NCBI GenBank assembly: GCA_038327385.1
Contig: JBBQKY010000001.1
Span: 1-64,000 of the forward strand
Direction of reading: 5' to 3'
DNA length: 64,000 nt
Source: JAWWPG01 sp038327385
GTDB taxonomy: Bacteria; Actinomycetota; Actinomycetes; Propionibacteriales; Nocardioidaceae
In this document: in pieces, positions 49,178 to 57,481 of the stretch
Numbering within the stretch: the first letter of the stretch is position 1
Layout of the letters: each line of letters starts with the position of its first letter
Notes under the pieces: model-generated
The model's database searches: none
The model's input: only the letters and a program-made list of their open reading frames with translations
Told to the model about the DNA's origin: nothing
Translations under genes and position numbers: made by a program

Positions 49178-49206
49178 GTGGGGCTTAGTGGGGTAACATG
49201 GTGGAT
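49178..49206 (+). promoter_or_regulatory. MraZ-box-like repeats upstream of mraZ
   Basis: GTGGGG at 49178 and 49188 (10-base period) and GTGGAT at 49201 form the GTGGG-rich direct repeats that MraZ binds to repress its own operon in bacteria studied. TAACAT (49194-49199), between them, is a possible -10, so binding would overlap the promoter. Confidence 0.6.
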
Positions 49207-49234
49207 AATGGAGCGATGAGGAGGTGGGTGGTCA

Positions 49235-49675
49235 GTGTTCCTGGGCACCTACACGCCGCGGCTCGACGACAAGGGCCGCATCTTCCTCCCCGCGAAGTTC
49301 CGCGACGAGCTGTCGGAGGGCCTGGTGGTGACCAGAGGGCAGGAGCGGTGCCTGTACGTCTGGCCGAGTGCGGAGTTCCGGACGTTCACGACGGGCCTGC
49401 GCAAGGAATCAGTGACCAACCGCCGAAACCGGGACTTCATGCGGATGCTGTTCGCGGGCGCTTCGGCCGAGACCGCGGACCGGCAGGGACGCGTGACGCT
49501 CCCCGTGCTGCTCCGGACGTATGCGGGTCTCGAACGCGACTGTGTCGTGCTCGGTGCCTACAACCGCGCCGAGATCTGGGACTCCGCCGCCTGGCAGCGC
49601 TACACCGACGAACAAGAGGACTCGTATGCGAACTGGTCGGAGGAGGCGATGTCTGACGTGCAGCCCGACGGCTGA
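49235..49675 (+). CDS. mraZ: MraZ transcriptional regulator
   Basis: This 146-residue DNA-binding protein has two SpoVT-AbrB-like repeats: FLGTYTPRLDDKGRIFLPAKFRDEL and ADRQGRVTLPVLLRTYAGL. It represses its own dcw cluster by binding GTGGG-type repeats as a ring. GTG 49235 follows GAGGAGGT by 9 bases. It heads the division and cell-wall cluster, with MraZ-box-like repeats 30-57 bases upstream of the start. Confidence 0.95.
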   Translation: MFLGTYTPRLDDKGRIFLPAKFRDELSEGLVVTRGQERCLYVWPSAEFRTFTTGLRKESVTNRRNRDFMRMLFAGASAETADRQGRVTLPVLLRTYAGLERDCVVLGAYNRAEIWDSAAWQRYTDEQEDSYANWSEEAMSDVQPDG

Positions 49676-49693
49676 CCGGTCGTCGTAGGCCGA

Positions 49694-49776
49694 GGTCTCC
49701 AGACCGCACTTCCACGCCTGCTGGCACACCTTCCCCGGTGCCAGCCGTCGTGTCCCGGAAGCTGCGGTCGGGGACC
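49694..49776 (+). ncRNA. Structured RNA resembling the actinobacterial mraW motif
   Basis: The terminal hairpin is GCTGGCAC (49720-49727), loop ACCTTCCCCG (49728-49737), GTGCCAGC (49738-49745). Its base is a near-continuous stem formed by GGTCTCC (49694-49700), GACCGCA (49702-49708) and CTTCC (49709-49713) with GGAAG (49757-49761), TGCGGTC (49763-49769) and GGGGACC (49770-49776), leaving single bulges at 49701 and 49762. I recall the mraW RNA motif as a hairpin upstream of mraW/rsmH in actinobacteria with a conserved CUUCCCCGG-type loop; identity needs a covariance search. Confidence 0.78.
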
Positions 49777-49890
49777 TGGGCCGACGAAGCCGGACGCTGG
49801 ACACGGAAGAGACACAGCAGATCGGCGGCCTCGCCTACCCACGACAGCCAGCTGCGTGGGACAAACTGCTCATGAGCAGAAGGGTCGATG

Positions 49891-50052
49891 ATGAGAAGCT
49901 CGAACATGAGCCCCGACGCGGGGATGCAGCTGCCGCTCGAACGACGGGTTCGCGACGAGGTCAGGGACGGGTTGGCCGTTGCGGCCGCCTCCGTCAGTGC
50001 CTCTGTCGCCCTGGTGCTGGCCGCGGCGTTGCTCATGAAGCTGGCCGGCTAG
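49891..50052 (+). CDS. Small single-helix membrane ORF upstream of rsmH
   Basis: A 53-residue frame starts MRSSNMSPDAGMQLPLERRVRDEV and ends with a hydrophobic helix (about 27-51). Start may be ATG 49888, 49891 or 49906; GAAGGG lies 5-6 bases before 49891. Its TAG (50050-50052) is 6 bases before the ATG of rsmH, which itself has no ribosome-binding site, so coupling is plausible. Small size means chance cannot be excluded. Confidence 0.5.
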   Translation: MRSSNMSPDAGMQLPLERRVRDEVRDGLAVAAASVSASVALVLAAALLMKLAG

Positions 50053-50058
50053 CCGCAC

Positions 50059-51015
50059 ATGTCGTCGGCCTTCGACCATGTCCCGGTGCTGCTCGACCGC
50101 GTCGTCGCACTGCTGGCACCGGCCCTGACAGAGCCGGGCGCGATCCTCGTCGATGCCACGCTCGGTCTGGGCGGGCACAGTGCCGCGGTTCTGGCGCGCT
50201 GCCCGAACGCCCATGTGGTGGGTCTCGACCGCGACCCGCAGGCGCTGCGGCTCGCGGGGGAGCGGCTCGCGGGCTCGGCCAGCCGTACGACGCTGGTCCA
50301 CGCCGTCTACGACCAGATTCCTTCGGTTCTCGCCGATCTTGGTATGCCGAGCGTGCAGGGTGTGCTGTTCGACCTGGGCGTGTCCTCCATGCAGCTCGAC
50401 GAACGCTCACGCGGGTTCGCGTACTCCGCGGACGCCCCCCTCGACATGCGGATGGACCCCGAGACCGGGCCCACCGCCGCCGACGTGCTGAACAGCTACT
50501 CCGCCGCGGACCTGGCTCAGGTGCTGCGCCACTACGGCGAGGAGCGCTTCGCCCGCCGGATCGCGGAGAAGGTGGTGGCCGAGCGCGCCGCCGCGCCCTT
50601 CGACACCAGCGCGCGGCTCGTGGACCTGGTGAGGTCGGCCATCCCGGCGGCTGCCCGCCGCACCGGAGGGAACCCCGCGAAACGGACCTTCCAGGCGCTG
50701 CGCATCGAGGTCAACGACGAGCTCTCGGTCCTTCGGCGCTCGCTGCCCCGGGCCGTTGACGCCCTCGCGCTGGGCGGGCGGATCGTGGTGATGTCCTACC
50801 ACTCGCTCGAGGACCGCATCGTCAAGCAGCTGCTGACAGCACGCGCGAGCGCCACGGCCCCGCTCGACCTGCCCGTCGTACCGGCCGGGGACCAGCCGGA
50901 GCTCCGGCTGCTGACTCGTGGCGCCGAGCGAGCCTCAGCGGCCGAGACCACCACCAACCCGCGGGCCGCCTCGGTGCGCCTGCGGGCAGCCGAACGTCTC
51001 CGGGAGGCCGCGTGA
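50059..51015 (+). CDS. rsmH: 16S rRNA (cytosine-1402 N4)-methyltransferase RsmH
   Basis: This 318-residue enzyme (MraW) methylates C1402 of 16S rRNA with SAM. Motifs: FDHVPVLLDRVVALL, DATLGLGGHSAAVL (SAM loop), GLDRDPQAL, FDLGVSSMQLDERSRGFAY, APLDMRMDP and VMSYHSLEDRIVK. ATG 50059 follows the small ORF. The last 4 bases overlap the GTG of ftsL. A structured RNA lies upstream (49694-49776). Confidence 0.97.
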   Translation: MSSAFDHVPVLLDRVVALLAPALTEPGAILVDATLGLGGHSAAVLARCPNAHVVGLDRDPQALRLAGERLAGSASRTTLVHAVYDQIPSVLADLGMPSVQGVLFDLGVSSMQLDERSRGFAYSADAPLDMRMDPETGPTAADVLNSYSAADLAQVLRHYGEERFARRIAEKVVAERAAAPFDTSARLVDLVRSAIPAAARRTGGNPAKRTFQALRIEVNDELSVLRRSLPRAVDALALGGRIVVMSYHSLEDRIVKQLLTARASATAPLDLPVVPAGDQPELRLLTRGAERASAAETTTNPRAASVRLRAAERLREAA

Positions 51016-51590
51016 GCGCGTCGTTCAACGGGAGCAGGGCGCGCGGACTCGCGCCCGCCCGGTCCGTGCCGAGGCCGCGGCTGACCGTGGTGTCCCGGCC
51101 CGACCGGAACGCCCCGCGGCTGCCCTTCGTGGCGCTGGTCGTCGCGGTGCTCACCGCTGGCCTGGTCGGCTTGCTCCTGCTGAACACCGGCATGGAGCGG
51201 GGGGCCTACCAGGTGACGACGCTGCGCGCTCAGGCGGCCGAGCTGGACATCGAGCAGCAGGCCCTCCAGCTGCGGGTGGCCGCGCTGCAGGACCCGCAAG
51301 AGGTGGCCGCGAGGGCACTGCGGCTCGGCATGGTGCAGAACACCAGCCCGGCATTCATCTCCCTCGCCACCGGAAAGGTCCTCGGCGTCTCCGTCCCCGG
51401 TTCGGCAGGCAACGGGTTCGACATCGGCAGCTCGCTCGCTCCCAGCATCACCCGGCTGGCCAAGCGCGCCCCGATCGTCGCAGGTGAGGCCAACAGTGCG
51501 GGCGTGACGGTGGCTCTGCCCGGCTCCGGAGCCGGGCAGAAGACGAAAGGCGGCGACACCGCGCGTACCTCCCCTGCGAGCACGCACTAG
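51012..51590 (+). CDS. ftsL: Cell-division protein FtsL
   Basis: This 192-residue bitopic protein has a basic cytosolic N-terminus (about 1-35), one transmembrane helix (PFVALVVAVLTAGLVGLLLL), a coiled coil (RAQAAELDIEQQALQLRVAALQ) and a low-complexity tail. It recruits FtsQ/FtsB and controls the FtsWI synthase. GTG 51012 overlaps rsmH by 4 bases (GTGA). The position between rsmH and ftsI supports the name. Confidence 0.85.
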   Translation: MSASFNGSRARGLAPARSVPRPRLTVVSRPDRNAPRLPFVALVVAVLTAGLVGLLLLNTGMERGAYQVTTLRAQAAELDIEQQALQLRVAALQDPQEVAARALRLGMVQNTSPAFISLATGKVLGVSVPGSAGNGFDIGSSLAPSITRLAKRAPIVAGEANSAGVTVALPGSGAGQKTKGGDTARTSPASTH

Positions 51591-51642
51591 CAAGGTACAA
51601 ACGCACTAGAAGTAGGCACCCGGGGTCGGCCGAAGGAGCGTC

Positions 51643-53409
51643 TTGAGTCGTCGAAGCCAGCGCGAGCCCCGCAGGACGATCCCCCGCGCGACCGGACCGT
51701 TCCGGCTCTGGAGCGCGTTCTGTGCCGTCGCCTTCCTGCTGTCGCTCTTCGCCGCCCGGCTGGTCCAGCTGCAGGGCGTCGACGAGAACGACTACGCGGC
51801 CATGGCGAGGGCCACCGGTGCCCAGACGATCACCCTCGAGGCACCCCGTGCGCCCATCTACGACCGCTTCGGTGTCAAGCTGGCCGAGACCGTCGACGCC
51901 GCCAAGCTGATCGCCGACCCGACGTTCACGAGCGGGCACGCGACCGAGATCGCTGCAGTGCTGCACCGGCGCTTCGGCGCCGACTACCTGGACATGGTCT
52001 CGTCGCTGCGCAAGCCAGGCACTCGCTATGTCGAGCTCGCCCGGCACCTCTCGCCCAAGGTAGCGAGCGCCACCGTGACCCGGCTGAACCACCTCGGGCT
52101 GGCGGGGGTGTACACGGCCCATGACACGCTGCGGGTCTACCCGGCCGGCGACGTTGCCGCGAGCCTCCTCGGTTTCGTCAAGCAGGACGGCACCGGCGCG
52201 ACGGGCATCGAGCACGGGCTCGAGCCGACGCTGGCCGGCACGGACGGCTCCGCGACCTACCAGGTCGAGAACGGCCAGATCCTGCCGCTCGCAACGAGCA
52301 CCGTCACGCAGCCGAGGGAGGGCACCGGAGTCCGGCTGACGATAGACGAGGACCTGCAGTTCCTCGCCCAGCGGCGGCTGGCCAAGGCGGTCCGGGGAGC
52401 CGCCGCCGACTCCGGTGTCGCCGTCGTGATGGACCCTCGCACCTCGCAGGTCCTGGCGCTGGCGGACTACCCGTCGTACAACGCCAATGAGCCGCCGGCG
52501 CAGAAGCGGTTGTGGAACTCGGCGGGGCTGTACGCGGCCTATGAGCCGGGCAGTGTGCAGAAGGTCCTGACGTTCAGCGCCCTCATCAACGGGGGGTATG
52601 TGACGCCGTCGACCCGGGTCGTGGTGCCGCCGATCCTGGCGGTGCCGGGCGACAAGCCGATTCACGACTACTTCTACCACGGCACCCTGCACCTGACCAC
52701 GGCCGGCGTCGTGGCACTCTCGTCGAACATCGGCACCGTCCGCTCGGCTGCCGCCATGCCGAACCGAGAGCTCTACGGCTACCTGCGCCAGTTCGGTCTC
52801 GGGTCCGCGCCGGATATCGGTCTGCCGGGGGTATCCGCCGGGACGTTGGGAGATCCCGGCACCTGGTCGCCGCGGACGCGCGACACCATCGACTTCGGCC
52901 AGAGCATCAGCATGACGGCGCTGCAGATGGCCACCGCGATCAGCACGGTCGCGAACGGAGGGGAGTACGTGGCACCGTCCCTCATCGCCGGCTCGGTGTC
53001 CAGTGGGGGCCAGTTCACGCCCGCCCCGGCCCCGGAGCGGCACCGGGTGGTCAGTCGGTCGACAGCGAGCGCGGTCACCCAGATGATGCGCACCGTCGTC
53101 GGCCCCGACGGCACGGCGAGCCAGGTCGCGATCGACGGCTACCAGGTCGCTGGCAAGACGGGCACGGCAGAGCGGGCGGTGTCCAGCTGCACGTGCTACC
53201 AGGGCAAGACCGTGTCGTTCGCCGGCTTCGCACCGGCCGACAACCCCCGGTTCGTCGTGTACGTCGTGATCCAGAACCCTCGGGTGGCCGGCGCCGGCGG
53301 TGGCGGCACCGCCGGCCCGGTCTGGCACGACCTGATGATCTCGGCGCTGCAGAAGTACGGCGTCCCCCCGACGGGCAAGCACGAGCCCTTCCTGCCCACC
53401 ACGTGGTGA
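51643..53409 (+). CDS. ftsI: Penicillin-binding protein FtsI (septal transpeptidase)
   Basis: This 588-residue class B penicillin-binding protein cross-links septal peptidoglycan. It has an N-terminal membrane anchor (about 28-45), the dimerisation domain with APRAPIYDRFGVKLAETV, and a transpeptidase domain with active Ser304 in PGSVQK, SSN (about 361) and KTGTAE (about 505). TTG 51643 is used because AAGGAG lies 5 bases upstream; there are no better starts nearby. It corresponds to pbpB (Rv2163c). Confidence 0.95.
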   Translation: MSRRSQREPRRTIPRATGPFRLWSAFCAVAFLLSLFAARLVQLQGVDENDYAAMARATGAQTITLEAPRAPIYDRFGVKLAETVDAAKLIADPTFTSGHATEIAAVLHRRFGADYLDMVSSLRKPGTRYVELARHLSPKVASATVTRLNHLGLAGVYTAHDTLRVYPAGDVAASLLGFVKQDGTGATGIEHGLEPTLAGTDGSATYQVENGQILPLATSTVTQPREGTGVRLTIDEDLQFLAQRRLAKAVRGAAADSGVAVVMDPRTSQVLALADYPSYNANEPPAQKRLWNSAGLYAAYEPGSVQKVLTFSALINGGYVTPSTRVVVPPILAVPGDKPIHDYFYHGTLHLTTAGVVALSSNIGTVRSAAAMPNRELYGYLRQFGLGSAPDIGLPGVSAGTLGDPGTWSPRTRDTIDFGQSISMTALQMATAISTVANGGEYVAPSLIAGSVSSGGQFTPAPAPERHRVVSRSTASAVTQMMRTVVGPDGTASQVAIDGYQVAGKTGTAERAVSSCTCYQGKTVSFAGFAPADNPRFVVYVVIQNPRVAGAGGGGTAGPVWHDLMISALQKYGVPPTGKHEPFLPTTW

Positions 53410-53471
53410 GCGCAGCTAGCCTTCCGCTGTGGATCGGGTGGCGATGAGGGCGCGGCGCCGGGGGCAGCGCG

Positions 53472-54998
53472 ATGAGCGTGTCGACGCGCCCTGAGGTCGT
53501 CACGCCGCTCGCCCTGTCGGAGCTGGCGGAGCTGACCTCGGCAGCTCCGCCTTCCGCCGACCCGGAGGTGACCGGCGTCAGCCTGCGCTCCGGCTCGGTC
53601 CTTCCCGGCGACCTCTATGCCGCACTGCCTGGTGCGCGCACGCATGGCGCCCGGTTCTGTCGCGAGGCCAGGGCCGCCGGCGCGAAGGCCGTACTCACCG
53701 ACGAGGCGGGGCGGGTGGCCGCCGCCGCGGCCGGCCTGCCGGCTCTCGTCGTGCCCTCCCCGCGCGCGCTGCTGGGCCAGGTCTCGGCAGCCGTCTACGG
53801 CTTCCCGGCGTCAGCTCTGGTGCTGGTGGGGGTCACCGGCACTCAGGGCAAGACCACGACGACCCAGCTGCTCGGCTCGGCGCTGGCTGCTGCCGGTCGC
53901 CGTACCGCTGTCATCGGCACGATGGGCACGTGGGTCGTCGGCGAACGGGTCGAGACCGCCCTGACCACGCCAGAGGCGCCGGACCTGCACGCGATGTTCG
54001 CGGTCATGCGCGAGCGGGGCGTCGAGGTCTGTGCCATGGAGGTGTCGAGCCACGCGCTGGTCCTGCACCGCGTCGACGGTGTGGTGTTCGACGTGGCGGC
54101 GTTCTTGAACTTCGGCCGCGACCACCTCGACTTCCACCCCGACGCCCACGCCTACTTCGCCGCCAAGGCCGCGTTGTTCTCCCCGCAACGCGCGCGCCTG
54201 GGCCTGCTGAACTCAGACGATGCGGCGGTAGCCGGCCTGCGCGACCGGCTGGACATACCGGTGCGAACGTTCTCCGCGACCGGAGGGGACGCCGACTGGC
54301 GATGCGAGGCGGTGAGCCTGCACGCCTGGGGCGCCGACTTCACGGTTCGCGGCCCTGCCGGGGTGCGGACACCGGTGACGAGCCGGCTGGTGGGTGGATT
54401 CAACGTGGCGAACGCCCTCGCCGCGCTCGCCGCCGCGGCGGAGGCGGGCTTCGACCTCGCTCGCTCCGCCGCCGGTCTTGCCGCCGTGGAGTCGGTCGAC
54501 GGCAGGCTCGAGCGCCTCGATGAGGGACAGGACTTCACCGTGGTCGTGGACTACGCCCACAAGCCGGATGCCGTCGAAGCCGCGCTCACCGCGATGCGCG
54601 CCGTCACGCCGGGACGACTCTGGGTCGTGCTGGGTGCCGGCGGGGACCGCGACGCGGGCAAGCGGGAGCTGATGGGGGCGGCGGCCGCCGCGCTCGCGGA
54701 TGTGGTCGTGGTCACCGACGACAACCCCCGCACCGAACCGCCTGCGCTCATCCGCCGAGCCCTGGTGGCGGGTGCCCGCCGAGCCGGGAGCGGCTCCGGT
54801 GAGCTGTACGAGGTGGCCGGCCGGCGCGCGGCCATCGAGCGGGCGCTCGCCGGTGCCCGGGCCGGAGACACCGTGCTGATCGCCGGGAAGGGGCATGAGT
54901 CGGGACAGGAGATCGGCACCACCGTCGCGCCGTTCGACGACCGCGTCGTCGCCCGGGAGATCCTCGCCCGTCTCGCCGAGGCGGCCGGCGCCCCGTGA
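53472..54998 (+). CDS. murE: UDP-MurNAc-L-Ala-D-Glu:meso-diaminopimelate ligase MurE
   Basis: This 508-residue ligase adds the third residue to the wall peptide. ATP loop GVTGTQGKTTTTQL (about 120-133), the carbamylated-Lys region and the signature DNPR (417-420), which selects meso-diaminopimelate, are present. So peptidoglycan is predicted to be of the DAP type. ATG 53472 is 62 bases after ftsI. The last 4 bases overlap murF (GTGA). Confidence 0.96.
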   Translation: MSVSTRPEVVTPLALSELAELTSAAPPSADPEVTGVSLRSGSVLPGDLYAALPGARTHGARFCREARAAGAKAVLTDEAGRVAAAAAGLPALVVPSPRALLGQVSAAVYGFPASALVLVGVTGTQGKTTTTQLLGSALAAAGRRTAVIGTMGTWVVGERVETALTTPEAPDLHAMFAVMRERGVEVCAMEVSSHALVLHRVDGVVFDVAAFLNFGRDHLDFHPDAHAYFAAKAALFSPQRARLGLLNSDDAAVAGLRDRLDIPVRTFSATGGDADWRCEAVSLHAWGADFTVRGPAGVRTPVTSRLVGGFNVANALAALAAAAEAGFDLARSAAGLAAVESVDGRLERLDEGQDFTVVVDYAHKPDAVEAALTAMRAVTPGRLWVVLGAGGDRDAGKRELMGAAAAALADVVVVTDDNPRTEPPALIRRALVAGARRAGSGSGELYEVAGRRAAIERALAGARAGDTVLIAGKGHESGQEIGTTVAPFDDRVVAREILARLAEAAGAP

Positions 54999-56413
54999 TC
55001 GAGATGACGCTCGGTGAGATAGCGACGGCGGTCGGTGGCTCGGTCTCAGCGGCGGACGCGGGCGTCACGGTGAGCGGCCCGGCCTTTGTCGACTCACGCT
55101 CGACGGTGGCCGACGGACTCTTCGTGGCGGTAGCGGGCGAGCGGGTCGACGGGCACGAGTTCGCCCACGCGGCGGTCGAGGCAGGGGCGGCCGGTGTATT
55201 GGCGGCGCGACAGGTTGCAGCGCCGTCCGTCGTCGTCGATGACGTCGTGGGAGGGCTCGGTCGGCTGGCGAGGCACGTGCGAGCTCAGCTCCGCGACCTC
55301 ACCGTCGTCGGAGTCACCGGCTCCCAGGGCAAGACCAGCGCCAAGGACATGCTCGCCGTGATCCTGGGCGCGGCCGGACAGACGGTGGCGACCGCCGAGT
55401 CCTTCAACAACGAGATCGGGCTGCCGCTGACGATGCTGCGCGCCACCGCCACGACCCGTTACCTCGTGGCCGAGCTCGGTACTCGTGGCCCAGGGCAGAT
55501 CGGGTTTCTCGCGGAGGTGGTACGGCCCACCATCGGGCTCGTGCTGAACGTCGGCGTCGCCCACATCGGCGAGTTCGGCACCCAGGACGCGATCGCCACC
55601 GCGAAGGGGGAGCTGGTGGCGGCGCTGCCGCCGACCGGCCTCGCCGTCCTCAACTCCGACGACCACCGGGTCAGCGCCATGGCCGCCCGGACCTCGGCGG
55701 CCGTGCTGACCTTCGGCACGAGCGCCGGCAGCGACGTGCGCTTCGCCGGCCTCGACCTCGATGCGGACGGGCATCCGGCCATGCGCCTGACCTGGCGTCG
55801 ACGGTCGGCCGACCTGACGCTGGGGTACGTCGGCGTACACCATGCAGCCAACGCGGCAGCTGCGGCTGCCGTTGCGCTCGGCATGGGGCTCGACCTCGAC
55901 TCCGTCGTGGCGTCCCTTCGCGGCGCGCAACCGCTGTCGCACTGGCGGATGGCGGTTTCCACGAGCCCCGAGGGCGTCGTGGTCATCAACGACGCCTACA
56001 ACGCCAACCCGGACAGCATGCGCGCCGCGGTCGCCGCGCTCGTCGAGATCGCCCGGCGGCGGGGGGCGGGCCGCACGTTCGCGGTGCTGGGCGAGATGCT
56101 CGAGCTGGGTGAGGCGAGCCGTCGCGAGCACGAGGCCATCGGCCCGCTGGTTGCCCGGCTCGGGGTGACGCGCCTCTTGGCGGTGGGGCCGTCCACGCGC
56201 CCGGCTCAGGTCGCGGCCTCGCAGGAGAGCAGCTGGGCCGGGGTGGCCGACTATGTCGGCGACAGCGCCGCGGCCTTGGAGCTGCTGCGCGGCGAGCTGC
56301 GTCCGGGTGACGTGGTGCTTGTGAAAGCATCGCGGGCAGCGGGGCTCGAGGGGCTGGCGGCCGCCCTGACAGCGGGACTCACGCCGACGATGCGGACGGG
56401 CGGTGGCCGATGA
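54995..56413 (+). CDS. murF: UDP-MurNAc-tripeptide:D-Ala-D-Ala ligase MurF
   Basis: This 472-residue ligase adds D-Ala-D-Ala to complete the UDP-MurNAc-pentapeptide. Motifs: VGVTGSQGKTSAKDM (ATP loop), FNNEIGLPLTML, AELGTRGPGQIGFL, and VINDAYNANPDSMRAA. GTG 54995 overlaps murE by 4 bases, and its own stop overlaps mraY by 4 bases. Membership of the cluster is certain. Confidence 0.96.
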   Translation: MIEMTLGEIATAVGGSVSAADAGVTVSGPAFVDSRSTVADGLFVAVAGERVDGHEFAHAAVEAGAAGVLAARQVAAPSVVVDDVVGGLGRLARHVRAQLRDLTVVGVTGSQGKTSAKDMLAVILGAAGQTVATAESFNNEIGLPLTMLRATATTRYLVAELGTRGPGQIGFLAEVVRPTIGLVLNVGVAHIGEFGTQDAIATAKGELVAALPPTGLAVLNSDDHRVSAMAARTSAAVLTFGTSAGSDVRFAGLDLDADGHPAMRLTWRRRSADLTLGYVGVHHAANAAAAAAVALGMGLDLDSVVASLRGAQPLSHWRMAVSTSPEGVVVINDAYNANPDSMRAAVAALVEIARRRGAGRTFAVLGEMLELGEASRREHEAIGPLVARLGVTRLLAVGPSTRPAQVAASQESSWAGVADYVGDSAAALELLRGELRPGDVVLVKASRAAGLEGLAAALTAGLTPTMRTGGGR

Positions 56414-57474
56414 GAGCGATCCTGCTCGCCGGAGCGATCGCCCTCGTGGTGACGCTGCTCGGCACCCGCTGGGCGATCTCCTTCCTCGCCAGCAGGGGCT
56501 ACGGGCAGCTCATCCGAGACGACGGACCGACCTCGCACCACACGAAACGCGGCACGCCCACGATGGGCGGTGCGGTCGTCATCGTCGCTGTGGTGTTCGC
56601 CTACGGCGCCGCCAAGCTGATCACCCACTCGACGCCAACGATCTCGGCGGTGCTGCTGCTGGGGCTCGTCGTTGGCCTGGGCGCGGTGGGGTTCCTCGAC
56701 GACTACATCAAGATCTTCAAGCAGCGCAGCCTGGGGCTGCGCAGCAAGACCAAGTTCACCGGCCAGACGCTCATCGCCGTCGCCTTCGGCTGGCTCAGCC
56801 TGCACTTCCCGGACAGCCGCGGCCAGTCCCCGGCCTCGCCCGCAATCTCGTTCATCCGAGTGATCGACTGGAAGCTGCCGACGGTCCTGGTCATCGCGTG
56901 GGTGCTGGTCATGATCGCCGGTGCCAGCAACGCAGCGAACCTGGCTGACGGCCTCGACGGACTGGCAACGGGCTCGACGATGATGGTCTTCGCGGCGTAC
57001 ACCCTCGTTGGGATCTGGCAGAACAACAACTTCTGCAAGTTCAAGCCCGGACCGCAGTGCTACAACGACATCCGGGACCCGCTCGACCTTGCCGTGGTCG
57101 CGGCGGCCCTCACCGGTGCCTGCTTCGGGTTCCTGTGGTGGAACGCGTCGCCGGCCAGGATCATCATGGGTGACACCGGCGCCCTCTCGCTCGGCGGGGC
57201 CATGGCCGGCTTTGCGATCATGACGCGCACCGAGCTGCTGCTTATCGTGCTCGGCGGGCTGTTCGCGATCATCACCGCCTCGGTGATCCTCCAAGTGGGC
57301 TACTTCAAGATCACCGGCGGCAAGAGGCTGTTCCGGATGGCTCCGCTCCATCATCATTTCGAGCTGCTGGGCTGGGCGGAGGTCACCATTGTCATCAGGT
57401 TCTGGCTGATCTCCGGCATCTGCGTGGCCGGTGGTCTCGGCATCTTCTATGCGGAGTGGGTCGTGGGCACGTGA
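56410..57474 (+). CDS. mraY: Phospho-MurNAc-pentapeptide transferase MraY
   Basis: This 354-residue integral membrane enzyme of about ten helices makes lipid I from UDP-MurNAc-pentapeptide and undecaprenyl phosphate. Motifs: HHTKRGTPTMGG, FLDDYIKIFKQRSLGL (Asp pair), NAANLADGLDGLA, MGDTGALSLGG and PLHHHFELLGWAE. ATG 56410 overlaps murF as ATGA. Confidence 0.97.
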   Translation: MRAILLAGAIALVVTLLGTRWAISFLASRGYGQLIRDDGPTSHHTKRGTPTMGGAVVIVAVVFAYGAAKLITHSTPTISAVLLLGLVVGLGAVGFLDDYIKIFKQRSLGLRSKTKFTGQTLIAVAFGWLSLHFPDSRGQSPASPAISFIRVIDWKLPTVLVIAWVLVMIAGASNAANLADGLDGLATGSTMMVFAAYTLVGIWQNNNFCKFKPGPQCYNDIRDPLDLAVVAAALTGACFGFLWWNASPARIIMGDTGALSLGGAMAGFAIMTRTELLLIVLGGLFAIITASVILQVGYFKITGGKRLFRMAPLHHHFELLGWAEVTIVIRFWLISGICVAGGLGIFYAEWVVGT

Positions 57475-57481
57475 GCGACCG

